Assembly (NCBI GenBank): GCA_036378155.1
Contig: DASUXA010000096.1
Span: forward strand, 1-34,748
Reading direction: 5' to 3'
Source: DASUXA01 sp036378155
GTDB taxonomy: Bacteria; Actinomycetota; Actinomycetes; Mycobacteriales; Micromonosporaceae
Length of the DNA: 34,748 nucleotides
The position numbers and the translations under genes were made by a program. The notes beneath the pieces were generated by a model, which saw only the letters and a program-made list of their open reading frames with translations, made no database searches and was not told where the DNA came from. Positions within the stretch are counted from its first letter, which is position 1. Every line of letters begins with the position of its first letter. This document shows positions 21,758 to 28,295 of this stretch, one piece after another.

Positions 21758-21822
21758 TTCTGTGCGCGATTCTTGCACAGAAGTCGCCGCTGGGACAATT
21801 TTGCGCGCAGGAATGCGCAGAG
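21758..21822 (-). promoter_or_regulatory. SIS-gene promoter with tandem palindromic operators
   Basis: On the reverse strand TTGTCC (21798-21793), an 18-base spacer and AAGAAT (21774-21769) form a promoter that would start near 21762. The -10 lies inside a palindrome with 8-bp arms, TTCTGTGC (21758-21765) and GCACAGAA (21775-21782). A weaker relative, TTTTGCGC (21799-21806) and GCGCAGAG (21815-21822), is just upstream of the -35. The two may be bound cooperatively by a repressor of the DeoR, GntR or LacI type; no regulator gene is adjacent. Confidence 0.58.
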
Positions 21823-21850
21823 CATCGATCGGTACCGCCTCGCCGAGACG

Positions 21851-21885
21851 AGGCTGGGGTGCAGCCGTCGGCTGCACCCCAGCCT
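21851..21885 (-). terminator. Hairpin terminator of the efflux gene
   Basis: Perfect 15-bp arms AGGCTGGGGTGCAGC (21851-21865) and GCTGCACCCCAGCCT (21871-21885) with a 5-base loop, 77 bases after the MFS stop codon and upstream of the SIS promoter. It isolates the two same-strand genes. Confidence 0.88.
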
Positions 21886-21962
21886 GCGCCTTCCCGTCGA
21901 GCCGAACGCGTCGCGGCGGGTCGGACCACTCGCCACGGCGGTCGCGCCGCTTCGAGCGGGCG

Positions 21963-23582
21963 TTACTCGACGGCCGTGACCAGTGCGCCGTCCTGCGCGG
22001 CTGCCGCCTCCGCGGGCTGCGCGTCCGACGTCGCGGGCGACGCGGGTCCGCGACCCCGCAGCGGGATCTCCTTGACGAACAGCGCGAGGACCGGCACCAG
22101 TACCGCGAACAGGATCGCCCAGCCGAACACCCCGGAGATCGCCGTGGCCAGCGACTCCAGGAAGCCGAGGCGTACCGGCGGCGGCAACTGACGCAGTTGG
22201 GTCGGGTCGAGCCGTCCGCCTCCGGTACCCGAGACCCGCGCCGCCGCGGCGGCGCCCAACTTCGCGGTGATCTCGGCGGTGAGCCGGTGGCTGAACAGCG
22301 CGCCGAACAGCGCGACGCCGAACGATCCGCCGATCGAGCGGCAGAAGGTCGCCGTGCTGCTCGCGACGCCCAGGTCGCGCTGCTCGACGCTGTTCTGCGC
22401 GATCAACATGGTGGTCTGCATGAGAAAGCCCATGCCGCTGCCGAGGACCGCGATGAACAGCCCGGTCTGAGCCTTGCTGGTGTGCACGTCCTGCAGCGAC
22501 AGCAGGTACATGCCGAGCACCATGATCGCCCCGCCGATCACCGGGAAGATCTTGTACCTGCCGGTCTTGGTGATCAAGTTTCCGACGAACAGGGACACCA
22601 CCATCGCCGCCGCCATCATGGGCAGCAGCAGCAGACCCGAGTTGGTGGCGGAGGCGCCCTGCACGTACTGCTGGAAGAACGGCAGGAAGTTGATCGCGCC
22701 GAACATCGCGAACCCGAGCAGGAACCCGATCAGCGAGATCAGGGTGAAGTTGCGGTTGGCGAAGATCTGCAGCGGGATGATCGGTTCGGCGGCGCGGCGT
22801 TCGACCAGTCCGAACGCGACCAGCGCCACGACCGCGACCACGGCGAGCGTGACGATCTGCGTCGACAGCCAGTCGTACTGGTTGCCGCCCCACGTGGTTA
22901 TCAGCACCAGCGCGGTGATGCCGACGGTGAGCAGTCCCGCCCCGAGCCAGTCGATGCGGTGCTCGGTGCGGTGCTTCGGCAGGTGCAGGGTGGCGACCAG
23001 GGCGACCAACGCCGCCGCGCCGACCGGCAGGTTCACGTAGAACGCCCAGCGCCAGCTCAGGTGGTCGGTGATGAACCCGCCGACCAGCGGTCCGGCGATC
23101 ATCGCCAGCGACATGACCGAGGCCATGATCCCCTGGTACCGACCGCGTTCGCGGGGCGGCACGAGGTCGCCGATGATCGCCATGGCGTTCACGATGAGAC
23201 CACCGGCGCCCAGGCCCTGCAGCGCCCGGAACGCGATCAGTTCCGCCATGCCGTCCCGCGTGCCGCCGAGCAACGAGGAACCGGACATGCCGCACAGGGC
23301 GGAGCCGACCATGAAGATCACGATCGAGGTCATGAAGATGGCTTTGCGCCCGTACAGGTCGCCGATCTTCCCCCAGATCGGCGTGGAGACGGTGGTACCC
23401 AGCACGTACGCCGCGACCACCCAGGTGAAGTGCGCCGCTCCGCCCAGTTCGCCGACGATGCGCGGCAGGGCGGTACCGACGATCATGTTGTCGAGCATCG
23501 CCAGCAGCATGGCCAGCAACAGCCCCGGTAGAACGACGAGGACTTCCCGGCGGCGGCCAGGAACGATCTCGGTCTCGGACAC
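21963..23582 (-). CDS. DHA2-family MFS multidrug efflux transporter (EmrB/QacA-like)
   Basis: A 539-residue inner membrane antiporter with about 14 membrane segments. Motif A is GKIGDLYGRKAIF, motif B-like RALQGLGAGGLIVNAMAIIGD, motif C-like GIMASVMSLAMIAGPLVGG; LDNMIVGTALPRIV near the start is the DHA2 motif D1. It probably exports drugs or lipophilic cations using the proton gradient. The long frame begins upstream at 23711, but GTG at 23582 is chosen: GGGGGAGA precedes it and VSETEIVPGRRREVLVVLPG gives a normal N-terminus. The divergent TetR gene and repeated TAAGTTAG-type half-sites between them indicate TetR repression. A disordered Ala-rich tail ends the protein. Confidence 0.93.
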   Translation of the reverse strand: MSETEIVPGRRREVLVVLPGLLLAMLLAMLDNMIVGTALPRIVGELGGAAHFTWVVAAYVLGTTVSTPIWGKIGDLYGRKAIFMTSIVIFMVGSALCGMSGSSLLGGTRDGMAELIAFRALQGLGAGGLIVNAMAIIGDLVPPRERGRYQGIMASVMSLAMIAGPLVGGFITDHLSWRWAFYVNLPVGAAALVALVATLHLPKHRTEHRIDWLGAGLLTVGITALVLITTWGGNQYDWLSTQIVTLAVVAVVALVAFGLVERRAAEPIIPLQIFANRNFTLISLIGFLLGFAMFGAINFLPFFQQYVQGASATNSGLLLLPMMAAAMVVSLFVGNLITKTGRYKIFPVIGGAIMVLGMYLLSLQDVHTSKAQTGLFIAVLGSGMGFLMQTTMLIAQNSVEQRDLGVASSTATFCRSIGGSFGVALFGALFSHRLTAEITAKLGAAAAARVSGTGGGRLDPTQLRQLPPPVRLGFLESLATAISGVFGWAILFAVLVPVLALFVKEIPLRGRGPASPATSDAQPAEAAAAQDGALVTAVE

Positions 23583-23610
23583 GGGTAATCTCCCCCGATA
23601 GGAACAAACG

Positions 23611-23658
23611 AACTTACTTGCCGACCGGCTAGCTAACTTACTAGCCGCACGGTAAGTT
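23611..23658. promoter_or_regulatory. Probable TetR operator array
   Basis: Three copies of one half-site in the MFS/TetR divergent region: AACTTAC at 23611-23617 and 23635-23641 (24 bases apart, about two helical turns and a bit) and its inverse GTAAGTT at 23652-23658. The last two form an inverted repeat with a 10-base spacer. AT-rich compared with the surroundings. Confidence 0.62.
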
Positions 23659-23746
23659 GTCGGGTAGCCACGCGTCAAGCGGGTTACCCCCCACAGAGTG
23701 GGAACAGGCACACGGTCGGCACAGACAGGGAGCCCACGAGCCAGCG

Positions 23747-24358
23747 ATGAAGGAACAGGGCGATACGCGCACCCGGATCCAGGACGTCGCGCTCGAACTC
23801 TTCACCGAGCAGGGATACGAGAAGACCTCGCTGCGGGAGATCGCCGAGCGGCTCGGCGTGACCAAGGCGGCGCTGTACTACCACTTCAAGACCAAGGAGG
23901 ACATCGTCGCCAGCCTGCTCGCCGACCGGGTGGCGACGATGGACGACCTGATCGACTGGGGGCGCGCCCAGCCGCGTACCGCCGAGACCCGCCGCGAGAT
24001 CCTCCGGCGCTACGCCGACGAACTGAAGCAGCGCCGGCACCAGGAGATGATGCGGTTCTTCGAGCGCAACCAGACCGCGGTACACAACATCGCGGAGGCG
24101 TCCAAGCTGCGCGACCGGATGCTGGCGATCCTCGACCTGCTCGCCCCGCCCGGCGCGCCCGCGACGGTCCGCCTGCGCCGAGCACTGTCGATCTTCGCGC
24201 TGCACGCCTCGATGTTCGTCCTGAACGACCTCGACGAGGACGAACGCGGCGAGGCGGGACTCGCGGTCGCCCTGGACCTCGTCGACACGCCGGGCGGTAC
24301 CGCCGACGGGGACGCGTCCGACAGCGGTACCGCCCGGCGCGACCCGTCAGGCGACTGA
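23747..24358 (+). CDS. TetR/AcrR-family transcriptional regulator
   Basis: A 203-residue repressor. The helix-turn-helix is TSLREIAERLGVTKAALYYHFKTKEDI, shown here as TSLREIAERLGV then TKAALYYHFKTKEDI (about residues 27-53), after the usual IQDVALELFTEQGYEKTS. The C-terminal ligand domain is unassigned. Its position next to a DHA2 efflux gene in divergent arrangement indicates local control of that pump and probably of itself. The frame is open upstream to 23657; ATG at 23747 is chosen because the family fold starts there, with AGGGAG about 14 bases before. The last 12 bases overlap the convergent GNAT gene. Confidence 0.9.
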   Translation: MKEQGDTRTRIQDVALELFTEQGYEKTSLREIAERLGVTKAALYYHFKTKEDIVASLLADRVATMDDLIDWGRAQPRTAETRREILRRYADELKQRRHQEMMRFFERNQTAVHNIAEASKLRDRMLAILDLLAPPGAPATVRLRRALSIFALHASMFVLNDLDEDERGEAGLAVALDLVDTPGGTADGDASDSGTARRDPSGD

Positions 24359-24856
24359 GCGCACCGGCAGTTCCCGGCGCAACGCCAGCAGTTTCACCCC
24401 CGGATACGGCTCCCAGTCGCGCTCCGGCAGGCGCTGGAAGCCGAGGCGCGCGTACAGCCGCTGCGCGGTGTGCGCGAAGTCACGGGTACAGATGACGACG
24501 GCGCTCGCCCCGGCCTGCTCCGCCCGGTCCAGACACGCGCGCGCCAGCGCCTCGCCCGCCCCGCGACCCTGCGCCTCGGGCGCCACCGCGAGCATCCGGA
24601 ACTCCGCCTCGCCGTCCCGGGACAGTTCGGCGTACGCGCTGCCGGGCAGCACGAAGGTGACGCAGCCGAGCACCTCGCCGGTGTCCTCGTCGACCGCGAC
24701 CAGCACCTCGCCGTGCGCGGCGCGCCCGGCCACGTCGGCGAGCTCAGTCTCGTACCCGTGTTCGCCGAGTTGCCCGTCGGCGCGGTACGCCTGCACGCAG
24801 ATGCGTCCGGCGACCGCGAAATCCTCCGTGGTCGCCGGACGGACAATGATCGCCAT
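24347..24856 (-). CDS. GNAT family N-acetyltransferase
   Basis: A 169-residue acetyltransferase of unknown substrate. The acetyl-CoA-binding motif is FRMLAVAPEAQGRGAGEAL (about 87-105), preceded by LGCVTFVLPG and followed by VICTRDFAHTAQRLYARLGF. The ATG at 24856 is five bases after the biotinyl-carrier stop, and GGAGTAAGC serves as ribosome-binding site, so the two genes form an operon. Confidence 0.87.
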   Translation of the reverse strand: MAIIVRPATTEDFAVAGRICVQAYRADGQLGEHGYETELADVAGRAAHGEVLVAVDEDTGEVLGCVTFVLPGSAYAELSRDGEAEFRMLAVAPEAQGRGAGEALARACLDRAEQAGASAVVICTRDFAHTAQRLYARLGFQRLPERDWEPYPGVKLLALRRELPVRSVA

Positions 24857-24861
24857 CCCGC

Positions 24862-25077
24862 TTACTCCACGACGGCGATCAGGTCGCCCTCCTGGACCAC
24901 GTCGCCCTCGTTGACCGCCAGCTCGCGCACCACGCCGTCGGACTCGGCGACGACCGGGATCTCCATCTTCATGGACTCGAGAATGACCAGCGTGTCACCT
25001 TCGGCGACCGTGTCGCCCGCGGAGACGACGACCTTCCAGACGTTCGCCACCATCTCGGCCCGGATCTCGTCGGCCAT
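24862..25077 (-). CDS. Biotin/lipoyl attachment domain protein (TB7.3-like)
   Basis: A 71-residue single-domain carrier. The attachment motif is ESMKMEIPV with Lys37 as the modification site; the flanking VAEGDTLVILE and VNEGDVVQEGDLIAVVE are typical of the biotinyl domain hairpin. Its M. tuberculosis counterpart TB7.3 (Rv3221c) lies in the same neighbourhood and is biotinylated. A free-standing carrier of this sort may serve an acyl-CoA carboxylase, but no carboxylase gene is near. ATG at 25077 follows GGGAGGG. Confidence 0.92.
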   Translation of the reverse strand: MADEIRAEMVANVWKVVVSAGDTVAEGDTLVILESMKMEIPVVAESDGVVRELAVNEGDVVQEGDLIAVVE

Positions 25078-25157
25078 CGCCGCCCTCCCTGTCGCTTTCG
25101 TCGTTGCGAGGGGTATCCAACCATGCGAGCGCCGAATCGCAAGGACCGCGGCTCTCC

Positions 25158-25163
25158 TATGAT
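25158..25163 (+). promoter_or_regulatory. Predicted -10 of the bL37 gene
   Basis: TATGAT is a near-consensus -10, predicting transcription from about 25170 and a leader of about 33 bases. The -35 region is weak. An alternative GGAAT (25170-25174)-N18-GTG (25193-25195), close to the SigR consensus GGAAT-N18-GTT, would start transcription almost at the GTG codon. Confidence 0.5.
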
Positions 25164-25202
25164 CCGACGGGAATCGCTCACACGTTCGGAAGGTGACCAA
25201 CC

Positions 25203-25277
25203 GTGGCGAAGAAGTCCCGCAAGAAGAAGGCTCGTAAGAAGAGCGCTGCCAACCACGGCAAGCGCCCCAACGCGTAA
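25203..25277 (+). CDS. 50S ribosomal protein bL37
   Basis: A 24-residue, strongly basic peptide: (V/M)AKKSRKKKARKKSAANHG followed by KRPNA. It matches the actinobacterial ribosomal protein bL37 first seen in mycobacterial ribosome structures (pattern AK-basic-KK-AANHG-RPN). It binds rRNA in the large subunit near the peptidyl-transferase side. The GTG at 25203 is preceded by GGAAGG. A 14-bp hairpin terminator follows 11 bases after the stop, so the gene is a separate transcript. It is divergent from the biotinyl-carrier gene and convergent with rsrA. Confidence 0.9.
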   Translation: MAKKSRKKKARKKSAANHGKRPNA

Positions 25278-25288
25278 CCATCGCGCCG

Positions 25289-25323
25289 GGCTCCGCATGC
25301 CGTCGGACGCGGCATGCGGAGCC
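25289..25323 (+). terminator. Hairpin terminator of the bL37 gene
   Basis: Perfect 14-bp arms GGCTCCGCATGCCG (25289-25302) and CGGCATGCGGAGCC (25310-25323) with a 7-base loop. Confidence 0.9.
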
Positions 25324-25400
25324 GACCGTCGGGGTCGCCCTCGTGGTCCTCACGGGACACCCGGCGAACCGGAATGGTGCCGTCCGAGCCGTACCCGCCC

Positions 25401-25430
25401 GGTGATGTGCGCACATCACCAGCGTTGTAC
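25401..25430. repeat. Dispersed palindromic repeat, copy C
   Basis: GGTGATGTGCGCACATCACC (25401-25420) is a perfect 20-bp palindrome, followed by AGCGTTGTAC (25421-25430), the same right flank as copy B. It lacks the left ACAACGCT arm. It lies between convergent bL37 and rsrA. Confidence 0.9.
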
Positions 25431-25513
25431 GCATCGCGAGGATGTCCCGCACCGCCCGACCCGACTCGCGACAACCGCGCGGTACGCGAAGAATCGCCCG
25501 GCGACCGGGGCGG

Positions 25514-25798
25514 CTACTCAGCCAGAATGCTGCCGGACTCCGACTCGAAGACCAGCTCGCTCAGCCGGGCGCGCAGCCGGTCGCGCAGCGAACCGGGCGC
25601 CTTCTCCCTGCCGCAGCAGCGGGCGACCAGCGCCTTGACCTCCTGCTCGATGCCGTACTCGCGGAAGCAGGGCGTGCACTCTTCCAGGTGGGTCCGGATG
25701 ACCTCGCGACGACGCTCGTCGCACTCCAGGTCGAGGTACAGGTACACCTCGGCGAGCACCTCGCGACAGTCCGCCTCGTGGGGCTTTCCGCAGCTCAC
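25514..25798 (-). CDS. rsrA: Mycothiol-system anti-sigma factor RsrA/RshA
   Basis: A 94-residue zinc-binding anti-sigma factor of the ZAS family. Key residues are Cys3, Cys11, and the H-x3-C-x2-C motif HLEECTPC (His37, Cys41, Cys44); Cys61-Cys62 is an extra pair. In reduced form such proteins bind SigR/SigH; disulfide formation on thiol oxidation ejects zinc and frees the sigma factor. GTG at 25798 is three bases after the sigR stop, so the pair is co-transcribed and translationally coupled. Confidence 0.95.
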   Translation of the reverse strand: MSCGKPHEADCREVLAEVYLYLDLECDERRREVIRTHLEECTPCFREYGIEQEVKALVARCCGREKAPGSLRDRLRARLSELVFESESGSILAE

Positions 25799-25801
25799 GG
25801 G

Positions 25802-26416
25802 TTACACCTCCTGCCCGGCAGCGGCCGGATCCGCGGTTCCGGCGCGGGAGAAACCCCGCTCAACCGCGTAGTTTTCCAGCATCCGGCGCAGATTGCGGCG
25901 TCCTCGGTGCAGTCGGGACATCACCGTGCCGATCGGCGTGCCCATGATGTCGGCGATCTCCTTGTACGAGAAACCTTCGACATCGGCGAGGTAGACCGCC
26001 AGCCGGAACTCCTCCGGCAGCCGCTGCAGGGCGTCCTTGATGTCCGAGTCGGGGAGGCGGTCGAGCGCCTCGGTCTCCGCCGACCTCAGCCCGCTGGAGG
26101 TGTGCGATTCAGCCTCGGCGAGCTGCCAGTCGGTGATCTCCTCGGTGGGCGCCTGCACCGGCTGGCGCTGACGCTTCCGGTAGGAGTTGATGTACGTGTT
26201 CGTGAGGATGCGGTACAGCCAGGCCTTGAGGTTGGTGCCTTCCTCGAACTGGTGGAAGGCGGCGAACGCCTTGAGGTACGTCTCCTGGACGAGATCCTCG
26301 GCGTCGGCCGGGTTGCGGGTCATCCGCAGCGCAGCCGCGTAGAGCTGGTCGACGAACGGCATCGCGTCGCGCTCGAACCGAACGCGCCGGTCGTCCCGCC
26401 GATCGCTGTCTGCCAC
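25802..26416 (-). CDS. sigR: ECF sigma factor SigR/SigH (thiol-oxidative stress)
   Basis: A 204-residue ECF sigma factor. Region 2 runs from RDAMPFVDQLYAAALRMTRN through PADAEDLVQETYLKAFAAF to NLKAWLYRILTNTYINSYRK; region 4 includes LQRLPEEFRLAVYLADVEG, YKEIADIMGTPIGTVMSRLH and RGRRNLRRML. It matches SigR of Streptomyces and SigH of mycobacteria, which direct thioredoxin, mycothiol and proteolysis genes. GTG at 26416 follows AGGGGAG, and a TATCCT -10 (26451-26446) lies close upstream. The frame stays open much further upstream: a GTG at 26569, with GGAGAGGGG before it, would give a 51-residue extension, like the unstable SigR' isoform of S. coelicolor. See the SigR-type promoter at 26625-26650. 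Confidence 0.95.
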   Translation of the reverse strand: MADSDRRDDRRVRFERDAMPFVDQLYAAALRMTRNPADAEDLVQETYLKAFAAFHQFEEGTNLKAWLYRILTNTYINSYRKRQRQPVQAPTEEITDWQLAEAESHTSSGLRSAETEALDRLPDSDIKDALQRLPEEFRLAVYLADVEGFSYKEIADIMGTPIGTVMSRLHRGRRNLRRMLENYAVERGFSRAGTADPAAAGQEV

Positions 26417-26445
26417 CCGCTCGTCTCCCCTCGACAGTCCCGCCG

Positions 26446-26451
26446 AGGATA
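26446..26451 (-). promoter_or_regulatory. Proximal sigR promoter -10 (housekeeping type)
   Basis: TATCCT on the reverse strand predicts a start near 26439 and a 23-base leader to the short-form GTG at 26416. The same GGCTATCCTCG string occurs before the DMT permease gene (33191-33201). The -35 is poor. Confidence 0.42.
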
Positions 26452-26624
26452 GCCTGAGCGATCGACCGACCGGGCTGGAAGGCGGTTCCGTCGGCCACTG
26501 CGGCCCATGCAACAGGTCACGCACGCGGCGTGCCTTTGCGGCGTCCGTCTGACGGGTACCCGTACCCACGCGGCATATCCCCTCTCCGGCGGCCCTGAAA
26601 CAACAGCACGCCTCGGGCCAGTGC

Positions 26625-26650
26625 AACGGTGGGACGGCGCGCAGCATTCC
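26625..26650 (-). promoter_or_regulatory. Distal SigR-dependent autoregulatory promoter of sigR
   Basis: On the reverse strand GGAAT (26650-26646), an 18-base spacer and GTT (26627-26625) match the SigR/SigH promoter consensus GGAAT-N18-GTT exactly. Predicted transcription starts near 26618, about 50 bases before an in-frame GTG (26569) with a GGAGAGGGG ribosome-binding sequence, and about 200 bases before the usual sigR start. The layout parallels sigRp2 of S. coelicolor. Confidence 0.72.
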
Positions 26651-26889
26651 AGGTGGCGGGTCATTCGAGGAACATCCGGCTCGGACGAGCGGCGCTCGGG
26701 CGCGTCGCCGCCGACCGAGGTGCCGCCCTCGCCCCTCTGGTCCCGGCGCCGAGGCGACCGGCGAACCGAACGGTCGCGGAGCCACCGGGACCAGGAAGGG
26801 CCTGGGAGGTAGTGCGGAGCGCTCCGGCTCCTTGGCGCGTCCGGCGGCGCCACCGGACCCACCTGCCCAACGACCGGGCGGTACCCCGG
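26651..26889. other. Intergenic stretch without a supported gene
   Basis: Together with the sigR leader this is the longest gene-poor part of the window. Small frames occur on both strands but have no family features or ribosome-binding sites. Short palindromes such as GGAGCGCTCC (26816-26825) are present. A terminator for the hydrolase transcript would have to lie here; only a weak CCCGG/CCGGG pair at its 3' end is seen. Confidence 0.45.
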
Positions 26890-27507
26890 TCACGCCGGGT
26901 CCCGTCGGGCCCACCCGTGTGCGGCGAGCCAGCCGACCACGGCGGCGCCCACCGCGTCCGGGTCGCGCCGCAGGTCGTGGCGCTCGCCGGGGCGGCACAC
27001 GAGATCGACCAGCGGTCCCGGTTCGGGTACCCCGAACGGGTCCCGGTCCCCGTTGACCACCAGGGTGGGCAGCCCGGTACCGAGTTCGTCGGCGCGCGAC
27101 CGCTCCGGACGTCCGGGCGGGTGCAGCGGGAACGCGAGCGCCACCACCCCGTCCGCGCCGGCAGCCCGGGCGGTACGGCACGCGACCCGCGCCCCGCTCG
27201 ACCGACCGCCCACGACCAGGGGCAACGCCGCGATCTCCGGTACCGCCGCGCGCAGCGCCGCGATCACCGCCAGCCACGCGTCGTCCAGGTGCGCGGCGGG
27301 CGCGGGCGCGCGGCGACCGGCGACCCGGTACGGCTGGGTCACCAGAGCGACCGCGACGCCGTGGCGCAGCCCCGCGTCGCGTACCGCGACGAGGTCGACA
27401 GCGTCCACGTCACCGCCCGCGCCGTGCCCGAGTACGAGCAGGCTGAGTGGCTGGTCGGGTTGATCGAGGGTGTACCGGGCGCGGCCCCGGGCGGTGTCGA
27501 CATCCAC
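26890..27507 (-). CDS. Small alpha/beta-hydrolase (TEX30/KANL3-like or dienelactone-hydrolase-like)
   Basis: A 205-residue cytoplasmic alpha/beta hydrolase. LLVLGHGAGGDVD is the oxyanion-hole loop, VGGRSSGARVACR the nucleophile elbow (GRSSG, Ser near residue 103), TLVVNGDRDPFG the acid turn, and ERHDLRRD the likely His loop. The pattern GHGAGG...GGRSMGG-like fits the KANL3/TEX30 group, whose substrates are unknown. GTG at 27507, 20 bases after the WhiB gene stop, same strand: probably one operon with it. Confidence 0.84.
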   Translation of the reverse strand: MDVDTARGRARYTLDQPDQPLSLLVLGHGAGGDVDAVDLVAVRDAGLRHGVAVALVTQPYRVAGRRAPAPAAHLDDAWLAVIAALRAAVPEIAALPLVVGGRSSGARVACRTARAAGADGVVALAFPLHPPGRPERSRADELGTGLPTLVVNGDRDPFGVPEPGPLVDLVCRPGERHDLRRDPDAVGAAVVGWLAAHGWARRDPA

Positions 27508-27527
27508 CGGGCCATCCTGCCGGCGGC

Positions 27528-28142
27528 TCAGACCGGTACGGAGTCGAACAACGCCAGCGCCAGCGGGTCGGACAGCAGGACCGGGTCCGGCAGGCGGACC
27601 GGATTGGGCAGGCGCTCGGCAAGCCGGGCGGACCCGGAAACCCGGTCCGGGATCGACCCGCCCGGATCACCCGGACCGGACAGCAGCGCTGATCCGACGG
27701 CGCTCGACTCGGCTGCGACCGACTCGGGCGCACGCGCGGCGGGCACCAGCGCCCGCCCCGCGGTCGCGGTCGGCACCGGCTCCCGCACGGCGGTCGCGGT
27801 ATCCGTCGCGTCGGGCGGCGCGTCGCCGTCCTGGTTGCGCCACGCGACCAGCATCGCCCGCCGCTCGCGCGGCGTGGTGGCGCCCCACACCCCGTGACAG
27901 TCGCCGACGTCCAGCGCCCACGCCAGGCACGGTCCCTGCACCTCACAGGTCCGGCACAGCGCGACGGCGGCGTCCGCGGGCTCGCTGGGCGCTGGAAAGA
28001 ACGCTTCTGGGTCGACGCTGCGACACGCGCCTCTGGTCCGCCAGGCCGTATCCGCATGTCGCTCACTCAGCGCACGCAACAACCGTGGATCCCGTCGAGC
28101 CGCTGCCACCTCATGCGGGCGGGGCATCCGCGCCCGGGTCAT
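27528..28142 (-). CDS. WhiB-family regulator with long C-terminal tail
   Basis: A 204-residue WhiB-like protein. The core has cluster cysteines Cys40, Cys63, Cys66 and Cys72 and the turn GVWGATTPRERRAM (84-97), with an additional Cys82 next to it. About 100 residues of Ala/Pro/Asp-rich, probably disordered sequence follow, far longer than typical WhiB proteins, ending in LLSDPLALALFDSVPV. No AT-hook (RGRP) as in WhiB7 is visible, so the subclass is open. ATG at 28142 is well supported by GGAGGT seven bases before. An operator-like palindrome overlaps its promoter. Confidence 0.88.
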   Translation of the reverse strand: MTRARMPRPHEVAAARRDPRLLRALSERHADTAWRTRGACRSVDPEAFFPAPSEPADAAVALCRTCEVQGPCLAWALDVGDCHGVWGATTPRERRAMLVAWRNQDGDAPPDATDTATAVREPVPTATAGRALVPAARAPESVAAESSAVGSALLSGPGDPGGSIPDRVSGSARLAERLPNPVRLPDPVLLSDPLALALFDSVPV

Positions 28143-28212
28143 CCACCCACCTCCCCCGTGGGTCCGACTACAGACGTGGATACGTCGCTATCGGACGCAT
28201 CCACGGCGCTGT

Positions 28213-28250
28213 GTTCTACCGCACAAGGGACGGGCGGAACAAGAGTGTTC
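28213..28250 (-). promoter_or_regulatory. Predicted promoter of the second whiB gene with overlapping palindrome
   Basis: On the reverse strand TTGTTC (28242-28237), 18-base spacer and TAGAAC (28218-28213). The -35 is part of GAACA-AGAG-TGTTC (28237-28250), a possible operator. Start would be near 28206, with a leader of about 64 bases. Confidence 0.48.
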
Positions 28251-28295
28251 ACGTAGAACGCACAAACCACCGGGCACCAATCAGCCCGTACCGGG

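Noticed and set aside
23583..23711. Longer MFS start at 23711
   Set aside because: It would cover the operator array and promoter; GTG at 23582 has a good ribosome-binding site and gives the usual N-terminus.
26507..26812. Possible 101-residue gene on the plus strand opposite the sigR leader
   Set aside because: No ribosome-binding site, no recognisable motif, shadow-like composition, and it overlaps the SigR-type promoter and the open sigR frame.
28237..28250. SOS (LexA) box before the second whiB gene
   Set aside because: The Gram-positive SOS box is GAAC-N4-GTTC; here the GAAC and GTTC halves are six bases apart. The neighbouring SRAP gene starts at the far side, so the site is not in its promoter.
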